Shown one piece after another: positions 1-12,800 of a stretch of 64,000 bases of DNA (positions are counted from its first letter, which is position 1; every line of letters starts with the position of its first letter). This DNA comes from Apostichopus japonicus (taxonomy: Eukaryota; Echinodermata; Holothuroidea; Aspidochirotida; Stichopodidae): contig NC_092580.1 of assembly GCF_037975245.1 (NCBI RefSeq), positions 32,325,001 through 32,389,000 on the forward strand, in the 5' to 3' direction. The notes beneath the pieces were generated by a model. It was not told the DNA's origin. It searched no databases and saw nothing but the letters and a program-made list of their open reading frames with translations. The translations under genes were made by a program, and so were the position numbers.

Positions 1-418
1 CAGTATTCTTTGCAGGTGTATTAATGTGTTGAAATGCAGAGGTTTTGATACAACAAACATTAGTGTTCAGTATTCTTTGCAGGTGTATTAATGTGTTGAA
101 ATGCAGAGGTATCCATACAACAAACATTAATGTTCAGTATTCCTTGCAGGTGTATTAATGTGTTGAAATGCATAAGTACTGATACAACAAACATTAGTTT
201 TCAGTATTCTTTGCAGGTGTATTAATATGTTCAAATGCAGAATTACCGATACAACAAACATTAGTGTTCAGTATTCTTTGCAGGTGTATTAATATGTTCA
301 AATGCAGAATTACCGATACAACAAACATTAGTGTTCAGTATTCTTTGCAGGTGTATTAATATGTTCAAATGCAGAAGTAATCAAATAACTAACATTAGTG
401 TTCAGTATTCTTTGCAGG
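1..418. repeat. 67-bp tandem array, six copies plus a partial
   Basis: Units start with CAGTATTCTTTGCAGG at 1, 68, 135, 202, 269 and 336, with a partial at 403. The period is exactly 67. Copies 4-6 share ATATGTTCAAATGCAG, against ATGTGTTGAAATGCAG in copies 1-3, so two subtypes expanded. The array starts at base 1 and probably continues left. It lies in the reelin intron after exon 31. The remaining bases to 669 hold nothing I recognise. Confidence 0.95.
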
Positions 419-669
419 CCTATAAGGTTGATATACAGTATCACTGATAATACAGTTATAACTGTGTTATGTTGTTAAGGATATTTACTGCAAAGATTCT
501 ACAGCCCACATATAATCCTCTTTCAATCATCTTGCTGACCAGTGACTTTAGCAATACATTGGTTTCTTAAGCTTTATTTCCAAGTACGTTTTCCGTTACC
601 AATCTGTTCAAGTGGTAATAATACTATGAAACAAAACAGTTTTGATGATTAGATCACATTATACCAAAC

Positions 670-847
670 CTGGTTGAATATTATAGCGGTACTGGAAACC
701 AATCTACCACACTGAATGCCAATGAAAGATCCAAGGTTTCTATTCCAGAGTTGAGTTGAAAGGGGTCCATCAAAAGTCTCCTTTAACTGCTTAGGCAGTG
801 TCACGAAGGGTGCACAAAAGTTGCCATGATTGTAACCAGGATCACAT
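670..847 (-). CDS. RELN: Reelin exon 31: EGF 4 end and start of repeat 5A
   Basis: [20 protein letters not shown] closes EGF 4. [16 protein letters not shown] and [19 protein letters not shown] are the repeat 5A start (vertebrate LPSILKDDFNGNL). It ends in phase 0 at GTTTGG. No later exon is visible before the window edge. Confidence 0.9.
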
Positions 848-3800
848 CTGTTATGAAATGTATGAATGGCATTAAATCACAAGAGGAGCACAACAATTTT
901 TACACTTTGCTCAAAATATTGTGTTTAATGTAACACTGAGTGTTACATACTTTTATATTGATGAACCAAGTAAAGGCATTAGGTCAAAGTTTACAGAAAC
1001 AGATCTCTCGATGGCTGATGTTGGAAGTTGTGCAAGTGTCTAAACTCACTAAATATCTGAACGTTCAGAAAGATAAACACACAAACATACAGAGCAAACA
1101 TCCTTTTACTTTTCCTGATGGATGGCCAGTTCATTTATTGTAAATATTAGACCAGTTATGTGTCCACGTAAACTACTGTTAGTTTGCAGTAAAGAAAATT
1201 TTAACGAGTGAAGATGTCGAAATTAAATTACTTCTTATTCATTCCCAAAGTAACCAAACTCATAGTAAAAGTACAATGGCCTACTCCACTTTCATAAACA
1301 TGGCGATTATTATGCAATGGACATCGGTTTGGTCAAGCAAACTCTGCTGTTTGGAAAAGTTTAAGACCAAAGTTCTGATTATTCTAAGAAACAACTAAAA
1401 GCTAGTAGAAGAAATATTTTCAAACCAATATTTTCACTGACGATATCAAAGTTCTACACTTTATAACACAAACCAATTTCACAGTTTAATATGTATATTT
1501 AGGCAACCCGCAAAATCGAAAAAATGGTTATGTAAGGAAGTTAACAGCTGGATATTATTGTGCAAAACAAACAAAGAAATCAAAAGGTAATACACAGAAT
1601 TCGAATAGGAAAGTAAGTTTTCCATTGTTCTTTAACTAATTACAACTAGATATTATTGGTTGCAATTTGTCCTCGGTGTAAACAAGAGCACTAATTTTTG
1701 CATATTTTTTAATCCTCAGTTTTAAAAATGCTTTTGAAAGGTTTATAAACAAAAAAACAAGCATTCTTGGAAAGTTTTCAGTTGGCAATGATAAAAAAGC
1801 AATATATAGATGAATTTAACAATAAAATGGAATTAATTCACTTGTAAAGAACATCAACAGTATATCAGGTTAAAAGATTATAGTTCAGATATAAAATAAG
1901 ACTTTGTGAAATTAGATACTTTACATGCATCTGAAATTAGATACTTTACATGCATCTGAAATTAGATACTTTACATGCATTGGTTCTCAAAGCATCTTCC
2001 GTGTCCAGAACAGAGCCAGGGACACCCACCGCCAACATGAACGTTGTCCAATGCCCATCCAGCATTAATGCCTGAGAACCTGGGCTGACTCCATCTAAAA
2101 CGGGTGGATTTGGTTCTAAGAAGGGAGAATCATCAAAACAAGTTACAAGCTTTGTGCAGAGTTTAATAGAAACGGAAGAGTACACTAAATGTAGGTATCA
2201 TGAAACGTTACGACATACCTACTAGATTCTTACATAACACGATGGCTAGAGTTTCTACAAAAGCTATTGAAGCAAATGTTTCAAGTTTAACATTTTTCCA
2301 AACTATAAGTGAAACAAGGCTCTTCTTAAATGTTTTTTATGTGGGGGGGGTATAAATTAATACCCAAGGCTAAATGGAAAAAAAAATGGAAAGTTCGAGA
2401 TTGATTAGTTCCTTGTCCAATGGCAGCTGCTTTTAAGTAGAGGGCAGCATACTACTATTGTCACAAACTATTTTGTCTTGTAAAGTTCTCTATTAAGTCA
2501 TTGAAGTAACAGGCCATGTGGTGAGTTGTGGTTTGGAGAGGAAAGGGACGGATGGTTTGGTGTGCTTTAGAGTGGCTTGGAGAGGTATGGGGTGGTTTGG
2601 AGACGTACGGGACGGTTTGGAGCGGTATGGGATGGTTTGGAGAGATATGGGATGGTTTGGAGAGATATCGAGTGGCTTGGAGTGGTATGGGGTGGTTTGG
2701 AGAGGTATGGGGTGGTTTGGAGTGGCTTGGAGTGGTATGGGGTGGTTTCAAGAGGTGTTTGGGGTGATCAATAGTTCTGATCAATCTTATCGCTTAAATT
2801 GGCAATAATCATGTGTTTAGCTAAAGACAAAATTTGACTGAAAATTATCTTCACTTACACAGCACCCTCTGGAAGTAATATTGTGACCCTAGTCCAATTT
2901 GTAAACATCTGTGCCTTGTAATTGCTACCCAGTCTGTATTTTCCGCAGCTCATATCAGGCGGTATGCACTCCTCCACAACCAGGTGCCAAGTACGTCCCA
3001 TGTCTCGAGAGTACTCTAACGTCACAGGGTAGCGGTCAGGAATAGACGGGTCACCGCCACACCTCATGGTGAGGTCAAACTGCAGGAATGCGACCGTCGT
3101 CATCTCAAAGTCCCACGTCTCGGCATACCGTGGAGAATCTGGGTGAAAGAGAGAGGCAAAGAGAGGAAATCACACCCACCAATCAACATAAGGTGGTACT
3201 TACTGACTTATTGTTTAGACAACAAAAACAGCAATTAATGTTAGCTCTTCATAAAGGGAATAATCTATACTTTGAGTTGAAATTTATTGTATAGTTTTAC
3301 ACTGCCTCTTTTGGTTTTAATGCATTTATTTGAAAAATCTTTAATAAAGTGATTGCCATTAAGGATATGGAAATATCTACAAGCCTCGAGTAAACAAGTT
3401 CTCAATATTTTTTCTTAAGAGTATTTTAATAGATCTGTCAGTTGGGTAATGGTCTTGTCAATATATGTTGTTGAAACACACCAGACATCCATGAAAATCA
3501 AAATGTATACCTTGTCTACGACCAAATACGATAGCCTGTTGGTCTGACTGGCAGAATACCTCTGGTGTTGATCCCATTAAGGAATACCAGTTGTTAGAAG
3601 GCTGAGGATCAAATTCATCATCGAATCCCAGGGAGTGAGTGTCATTAGCACCGATGAGGACGTCATCTAAAGCCCATGATGCTCTGGATTGTCCTAAAGA
3701 AAGAAAAATATCGAGCAGGTAGTTGAAAAGATCCCGCAGTTTTAGCTTGTCAGATTTAATAATGAAATTATTGATAAACCCATCTGAAAACTTGTTCCAG

Positions 3801-6800
3801 TAAAAAAAAATTTAATCAAGTACGAGATTGATAAAATTCCTTTTGGAATTCCTGCTACTAGGGACCAAGGCTTGAGCTAAATGGCCTATTTGACTGATTT
3901 CAAAGTCCATCAATGCTCTGGCAATATTCTCAAATTCTGAGAAAACCACAAGCCATGGAAGATCACTGGTAGCCATAGTAACCAACAGATCCAAAATGAA
4001 GAAGGTCACAAATTCACAAAAAAAAGAAGGAATAAACAAATTTGAAGTTTTGACCAGGAGGAGGCTTACCTGCAGAAATGAGAGGTTGCCACCATCGGAA
4101 CATGACATAGGGAGCTTTGGCATCTGGCAATAACTCGAGAGTGACCTCCAGTGTCCCCTCCTCCATCACTGTGGGGTCTAATAACTTTAGGGTATGCCAC
4201 GATATGGAGTTATCGCTTGAGTATTGTATTATGACACTTTCGTTCTGGCTAGAGGCCGGAAAGCAGCGACTCTTTGGTAGTGAGCTACCAATCTTGACAA
4301 AGAATTGAAGCATTCTGAAAGAGGGGAAAAAGAATACCTGAAAACTTGCCAAATGTAACGTTGCTATGACACCACTAATTTGTATGGCATGACTCTTAAA
4401 TACACTATTTATGTATAGAAACCTTCATTTGATATCCACAAAGGTAAAGAGAGAACTAACTTATCTCGCTATAAAACTGTTTGCAATAATTAGTGTGAAG
4501 CAGATGTGAATCCTAGTTTATTCCTTTGAAGTAAATTCTTTGCCCATTTTTTTTGGTAATAATGAATTGAGGAGGTTGAGGTGTTTACTGGATCTTCTGC
4601 TGCATATCTGTCTTAAAGTATTGTGGACAGCTTAAGTGGCATCACAAAGTAGGGTATGTGGCTAGAGAGGGATGGAGGAAGGTGATGGGGGGGGGTCTTG
4701 TGGGTGTGAACTGAGACAAAATACTTTTCACTCGGTGGATAGACTGTATTAGCAGCAGGAATTATTTTTACTCTAAAAAAGACTTTGTAAACTATTTCTC
4801 AATATCACAACAGCTGGGAATTAAACGCAACTTCAATAAAATCCACTTCTAACTAATCAGCGTTTGCACTGTCAGGATACTTTAGCAATTTGCAATTTGG
4901 GTGTAAATTGCTCACACATGTCTTCATTGCCTTAACATTCAAGTAGCAACAACCCTAGTCCACCACCCTCCCATTACAATAACGGCCCTCCCTCTCTCTA
5001 AACGGATGACCTACCTTAAGCTGGTGGTGTTCAGAGGCAGGGTTCGGCCCTCTCTTGGACCATGAGCTCCAAACTGGAGGGAGTCATCCATCTTGACCAC
5101 TCCACATTCTTGGCCCACTGTGGCACCGATGACCTGCTCCCAGCTATTGCCCTTCCGGCCGTTCACAAAGGTGTCACGTAATCCGAATGGCGGGGTAAGG
5201 ATTGGTTCGCAGTGAGGTTCTGTGTAGGGTCAATCAAAAACAAGACAGATATTAAACTTTCGAAGAATTCTCAAGAGAAAGAAATTAGAATAGTAAGTAT
5301 GAAACCAGTTGACCTTGAAATAAAGGTAACCTTTTCTATTTAATGGTTATGAAAGTACACACAAAATAAGGTTTTGAAACATGGAAAATATATATTTCCT
5401 TTCTGCTGTAAATCATTATCATCTTGCAATGATTCTTTCAGACTACTTCATAGCGTCTTTTTAGCGATTAGCTAAAATCCGTCGAAACTCAGGAATTTTG
5501 TAATCTAAGACATGTATTGCAAGTCATGAGTATTTCATGATGTTGAGGGTTTACAGCAGTGGACGTACTTACCAAAGTAGCCTTGCTCACAGTGACAGCT
5601 ACCAGTGTGGCAAACACCATGGTTGTTACAATTCTTAGGGCAAGGCCGTCCAATGTGGACGTCTGACAGGGCAAAGACAGGGGCATACCTGTCCTCCTCC
5701 TGCCACCATCTAAACTGGACTTGGCTGGAAATAGGAAAGAAACAACAAATAAAAAACACATTTTCCGATCCCAAGCCTAACAGACACACAGCTGCTGCTA
5801 TGTGAATAAAAAATACCGTTGGACATTTTATACATTTTCAAAACATCAATATTCATTGTGTGAGTGACTCATGCATGAATAATAATTATAGAAACGTCAT
5901 TGAAAAACAGGCACAATTACCTTCCAAATGCCTTTTCTGGGATTGGTATGGTAACAAGATTCCACAGCTGGTATTTTCCCATGTGATAAATACTGCCCTC
6001 ATCATAGTCACCGCCCACAGCACATGAACTGCTGCCACCAGTTGTAGGATAACATGGTGGCAGCACGTAATCCCACTGCTGTCCACCATCTTGTGAATAT
6101 TGCAAAAGCACTGGGGCAAAGTAAACAAAACTGGATCTGCAATCCATAACAATCTAGGCAGAATAAAATAATAATAATAAATGATACTTTTAAGGTGCAA
6201 AATCTTCCGAAGAACTCAGAGTGTACAAGGACAAAAGGACACACACGAAAGAAATCTATGAATCGGGAACAGCTTGAAGGAAGAAATGTCTTCAAATTGC
6301 TTTTAAAATGAGAAAATGTAGAATTGCTATGAAGGCTATTTGGAAGTGAATTCCAATAGCCTGTGCAGCAAATTTAAATGAACGTTCCCCGGCAGACTTA
6401 AGGTTAGCCCGGGAATTTTGAGCAGTTTTTCGGAAGAGGTAACGAAGAACGCGTGGTGGTTGGTAAGTACACAAAACAGACATTGGTAAGTACACAAAAC
6501 AACTTTACCTTATTGTAAAACCAACAAAGAAGCGAACAAATTGAATTTAAAGGATACTATTTACAAATTCATAATAACAACCTGCTTAGTAAGGGTGGTT
6601 CTACAGCTTGATTTCCTTAATTAAATGCTGGAATTGAAATCCTACAAAGATGATACGATAAAAGAGGGTGCTTTCAAGAGACAGATAACTTTCTATACTG
6701 ACTGGTCATCACAACTTTGTTTTCATTTCTAGATATTTCTTTACCTTAAATTGTATGACATCACCAGGAGTGACGTTAAGCATCTTGGTAACAGCAAATC

Positions 6801-9800
6801 TATCCCCGCCAGTGCCGTCAAACAACATCACAGACACGTCTGAATCACAGTATTCTGAGGTTCTTGAATTACTGGTCGACATCCAAAAACTGCCATCGTC
6901 TTCATTCTTGAGAAGAACATATCAAAATGGAAGTGAAATGAAACATTAGATCTCTGTGATTTGTTATGCAGATAGATATATCAGTTCCATCATGGATTGA
7001 GAGCAACAAGTTATCTTCGAAAAAATTAAATGATCATGAAGATTGGAGAAAAGTGATTCAAATGAGTGTGGTTCCCTAAACAATGGTATCCTAAGCAGCC
7101 TTCACTTCTCACACATTTGAATACAACTGATTCTTTTTTCTTTTTAAGTCTTCTATGAAACAACCCCATCAGATTAAATAAAGTGATCAGTCCATTTGGG
7201 GGTGGGGGTGGGGGTGGGGGGAGTTGGGTGGTAGAGGGGAGGAATGCTTTCAAGTATTATCCTCTCATCCAAACAGTGCAACTAGTCTTTAAAAAGCCTC
7301 ACCAGGTAATGAAAACACCAATTTCTTCTCTGATTCTTTCATATAGGAAAAGGAGGCTAGGCTAAGGTGTTATCTACTATGAAAGTTTAGTAGGCCTAGC
7401 ATGAATGTTGATGCATGGCAGACAAAGCCTTCATGAACATTTGTGCTTAAGTTAATATATGAACTTTTCGCTTATTTATAATTTGAGAGCAATAGTGTTG
7501 ACCTTTTCGGAAACAACCAAACAGTTCATCTTGTGCACAGAGACATTCAAATATAAATATCTCCTTATATGAAATTTTCTCTGTCACATTTCCCTTCCAC
7601 AGACTTTCCGCGAATAACAAAAATGTCGCCATTAATGAAGTAAGGCTTTACATTCCAGCAGAATGGATCGGTGGAAGTGGTTTTAGTTGTACATGATTCA
7701 GTAGTTTTGGTGACATTATTTACTGAGATGTGTCGCTTAGTTTTACTTACTTGCATTTCTTGCTGGCCCTCACCAGATGCTACTCCTGTGATGAGAATGT
7801 TATCCAAGGCCCACTGATCCGTTCCCTCCCCCGAGTGCTGAGGCTGCCACCATCGGAACCTGGTGCTGGTAGATCTCGCCTTCTCAGGAACTGGAAGGTG
7901 GACGAATCTGTTGATAAAAAGACAACAAGAGATACTACAGTTTATACTACCATCATAATCAGGAGTTGTACCATAAACAGTTCTTCACATCAAGAACCTA
8001 ATACAATGGCGACTACGGACTTGCTCACTTTAGGGTTCTCATTTAAGATGGGTTATGTGCTTGCGTTTGTATCAAGGATTTTATAAGACGACTTTCAAAA
8101 TATGGAAAAGCATATCTGAAGAGCAAGGAGAGCTGGAGTCTATTTGGTAACACTGAAGGTGAACATTAATTTGTTGCTTATCTTGTCGACAAAATCACTC
8201 AGTGTCAATGCAGTCGTGGCCATTACACGATTGCATCATGATAGTATTTTCTCTATAATCCTAATCTGTAATATCATCACTGTTCTCCAAACTATGGCTT
8301 TGTATCTTTTATTTTGTAATAATTGTCTTTGTCGGCCATTTTTAATGTGTGCACAAAGTTATTATCATGATTATGACTATCATTGCTAGCAATATCATTA
8401 TTATTGTTATGGGGAGTGGAGGGGAAAATTAATTATGATCACACTCTTTTGTTTATCCTAGTAGTGATGAACTTGAAACACCTCTTCATTCAAATAAGCA
8501 AATGAAACTAATTAGATAATTTGGTAGTCATGATCTGTGATGTCATTACCATGTATGGAAATAAGTTTCTTTTTTACTATCTTCAAATCTCTGATTTTGC
8601 TGTTTCTCTATTCTCTTATAGTAGCTTTTGTTGCCCAATTAATGTTTGCAAAACTTGTTATCATTATCACATTTTCTTTTCTTATGATTTTAAGTTTTTG
8701 TACTATTTTGTTATATCCAGTACCCACCTTTTCATGTTCAATACATATATGAAACTTGTAGTTCAAACTAAGAGGTACAAAAATGAAATCAAACCACCAA
8801 CGTTGGAGTTCTGTAGTCTGTGAAGTAAAGCTCTTGTAGGAGTTGCCAATCGATTCCTCCGTTCACCGTAAACTGCAGTAGGACGCCCTCTTGCCTGCTC
8901 GTTATACCCGAGCAGAATCTGTCCGACCCGGCCATTCGAATGTAGAACTCAATGAACGTTGCACCTACAGTGTTCATATCTTGGCTGATGAGTTCTCGCA
9001 CACCAACCTGAAGATGGAGAGGAATAATATTCCTTTTCTTTGAAATGGATAATTCATCAAAATAAGACAAAACATTATTAAAGTTAAGTATGACTCCTCT
9101 TTAATGTTAGAAAGTTCACAAATGCATTGTGTGCTGAATGTCCAGCATTACAGGCTACGTAACATTGTAAAAAGAATTGGCTGCCTTTAAGAGAATAAAA
9201 TAAACAAGAAATAGACTAGATAAAAAAATCAGAAAACTGAACACTCACTCCAGAGAAGTAGAGGGAGCTACCCGAGGTTATGACTCCGCAGTCTTCCTGG
9301 CCTCGGGAGACACTCCCACCATGGATAATAAGCCAATCAGAAAAGATCAGTGAAGGGATTTCAAAATCACTCTTGATTGTGGTAGGTAAGAATTTTTGAG
9401 ATGTGCAAATTTTACCTCCGTAGCCGCGGTCGCACCTGGTAATCCAAAACAAAGAGGATAAAATTACTTACATTGAACTAAGGGTTATCCAATTTATTAA
9501 CAATTTTAGATTTCTGAGGAAAGTTTCTAATTTAGCCTTCATACAGAAATATTTGCACATACTCCACAAGAATAAGGAAATTTTGGTTTAACATGTTATT
9601 ATTCCACGCAATACAAACACAAACTATAGGACTTTTATTTCATGTGGAGTATTAACCTGATCAAATGGTACAAACTGAAGTTGATAATACCACCCCAGAT
9701 AAAATAAAACTGCTTTTTTTGGGGTACTGTTAACCTTTTAAAGGGAGCCACTATTGGCCCCAAATTATAGCATGCTATAATTGCTAAAACCTTTTCAAGA

Positions 9801-12800
9801 GTTACTTTTCCTGGAGGTCTTTAATCTTGTAAGTTTCCGCAGACATAATGAATGAACACACAAGATGACTGTACGTCCCAGTGAGGTCAATTTCCTCCAA
9901 GGTTGTAATAAAAATAGTTTAAGAATTTTGACCAAAGGTGACCATAATTGAATATCTGGCATATGTGGGGCCAATACAGCATATCTTTATTAGGTTGTGA
10001 CAACTCCAATCTGCTATACATCATTAAACAGCCTTTAATTTGTCACGGTCTAAGGAGATTCTTCTTTTATTCACTAATTCATACCTGCATTCTCCCTGGA
10101 TACACTGTCCATGTCCATTGCATAGTTCAGGACACTGCTCTCCTATATACAGATTATCCACAGCCCAAACATTGCTGCCCGAGAAAGCGTACTGAATCCA
10201 TCGGAATTTTACAGGTGTCGAGCTGCAGCAAATAGCAGATTGGATGAGACTTGATTAATGGCCTCAACTCAAGATTAAACTAATGAAATCTTGTCCTTAA
10301 AATATGCTAGAATCTACTAGAAAGATGAAGACTGACCCACATGGACCGATTTTTATCCAGTTTTATTTTCATATGCATTATTGTAGAGCTGATTCTAATT
10401 AATGAGGCATTTAGTTTCTACATTGGATGACCTTTGATAAGTTTAGATCCTGCAAGAAATTTACCTTTGAAATAATACATAAAGTGAGAAAAAATGTTCA
10501 TACAATATAAGCATATTACGTTTACTTGTAAATTTTGGGGTAAGTAAAATATATTTTTAAAACAAGGTGTATATATTCATTAATTTCTCGACAAAACAGC
10601 TCTTAAATATGGAATGAAATACGCTGCTGTTGTCTTTTTGTATTAATTTGCATGAATAAGGTAGCAATATAACTGTGTCATTGTAAATTTGAAGGAAAAA
10701 AAGAGAGTTATGAATGTCAAATTAAAAGACACTGTACATCTGAAATTAAAAGTTAAATCAAAATATTGAAATTATATAAAAAACATAGAATGCACTCAAT
10801 TTCACAGACAAGTCTGTTTCTGCCACTAGTCAGCAAATCTTAAGCAAATCTCAAATTTGTAAAAACTGACCTCTTCCTCCATATTTTGTTGTATTACAAT
10901 GTTCTCTTTTGGTCATTTCAAATTTTGAATATGTATAATCTACAAATTGAAGTAGTTCCCACTCACCTCAATCCACTAGGCAAGGGAATGGTGACCCTTC
11001 GCCAGGCCTCATACTGTGTGTCATCAAAGGATGAGGTGGTATGGTACCCATCACAGTCCACTGCACCCTGGAAGCATTCTCTTACCACTGGTTGCCATGA
11101 CAATCCATGATTTGATGAGAACTCCAGATGTACCTTCTTTTCTACAACATCAACGATAAATGTCAGAAAATCATGAATATCTTCACACGACAAGGTAGTG
11201 ACTCAAAAATTAAGTTTTGAAAAAATTAAGTTATTATTATTAAAAAAAGTTATTAAAACAAGAAAGGATACTCTTTCACTGTCAAATGACGTTTTATTAA
11301 AGGAAGAGAAAAAGTTCTGCCTTTTTTCATCCTTTTCTTTATGAAGTTTATCACTACATGATGTTCACATGTTGGCATAGACCAAGTACATGTAAAGAGG
11401 TAAGTAGAAATAAAAGGTAAAAATATTACTTAGCAAGAATGGAGACTCCTAGCAAACAGCTCCTCTTCTCACCATTTCTCATATTTCAAACTGGCTTCAA
11501 GATGGAGGAGTAGGGAGGGTGCCAGGAATTTATTCTTTGTCTATTTCATTTCCAATTAAGTCCTACCAAAAAAATCTCCTTTAATCCCCTGTTCTATTAT
11601 TTCAGAAGGAATACAGAATACAGAATGTGGTTTCTGCCAATGTGATGTACAATTCAGTCAACTACCAAATTCATATAACAAAGTTTCAATAGATGGGGAT
11701 AAAAACAAAGAAAATTTGACTCACTGTCTCTCAGGTTTCCCCCAAACGGCGTTCCACATCCCATAATAATATCAAACTGAATCATATAGTCTGCCCCCAG
11801 TTGGAGAGTATACGTCTCCAGGTAACGGTGGCCATCTCTCTCGTCCTTGCCGCTGAAACTGAAATAAGAGGAAAGAAAATTAACAGATTCGAAACAGAAG
11901 ATACAATGCCACTGCTAAGGATTTTACTGAATTGTAAACAAAGTAATTACATCAAAGAGGAGTTCTATTGCAGAGGGAATAAAACAATTCCAAAACAAAG
12001 ATGGGTGGGGGAGGAGGGCTGGGCATGGAGGTGACCTAATGAGACACACAGAATAATTCAAGGTCATAGGGCAAAGATCAGGGTCATAGTACTATTTTCT
12101 TTCCTTACTCCTCAGTAAACTGTAGAAGCTAGATGGCATGACGTTTCAATCCTAGCAGGATCTTCTTCAAAAGTTTGCCTTTGAAGAAGATCCCATTAGG
12201 ATCTAAGCATCAGGCCTTCTGACTGTTACATATTTACCTACACAGACGTTTTGCAATAGATAGGCAGTTTGCTTTTAACAGTTTTATCTCTCACATTGAT
12301 CTTCAGTAGACTGCTAACTTGTCATTTCAAAGAGGTTTTCATACCCTCATCCCTGTGGTCATCTTTGCACATACTTCCTCCAGACTTGATGCTGCAATCT
12401 ATATTTTCAGCTAGAAACCCACAGTAATGTCATAGCCAATTATGAAGGTGTCACACATATCTTAAAATTGTATGCTAAATCTTTCAAAATTAAATTTGGC
12501 ATTTAAATTATCTGCTACACAACACATAACCAGATATCAGGCATGTAAGGAGAATACATTACTGTTAGCATAATTTGTGTAGTGGTTTCGTGTACAATGC
12601 CATGGGTCTGTGCGAAATATCTGCTGAACTTCTCGGCATTCGTATAGTTAATTTGGACATTTTTTTGGTAGGGGGGAAAAAACTTTCCCTGCATATTGGA
12701 GGAAGGACTCACAACAGTGTACTGTCCCTGCCACAGGCATTACCAACTTCTCCGAAATGGAAATTGATTGCATCATCTACTCTGTTGTCATCTTCGAAAT

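Noticed and set aside
2461-2808. Open frames on both strands with Trp-Gly or Pro-His repeats
   Set aside because: Produced by the 20-bp G-rich minisatellite in a reelin intron.
3812-4123. 103-codon minus-strand frame left of exon 27
   Set aside because: Runs through the exon 27 donor in another frame; no homology. Shadow of the exon and intron.
7565-7750. Open frame continuing past the exon 22 donor, with a FINGDIF stretch resembling a subrepeat start
   Set aside because: A strong GTAAGT donor at 7750 and correct phase into exon 23 explain the gene. Exon 23 already supplies the start of 3B, so the likeness is probably chance.
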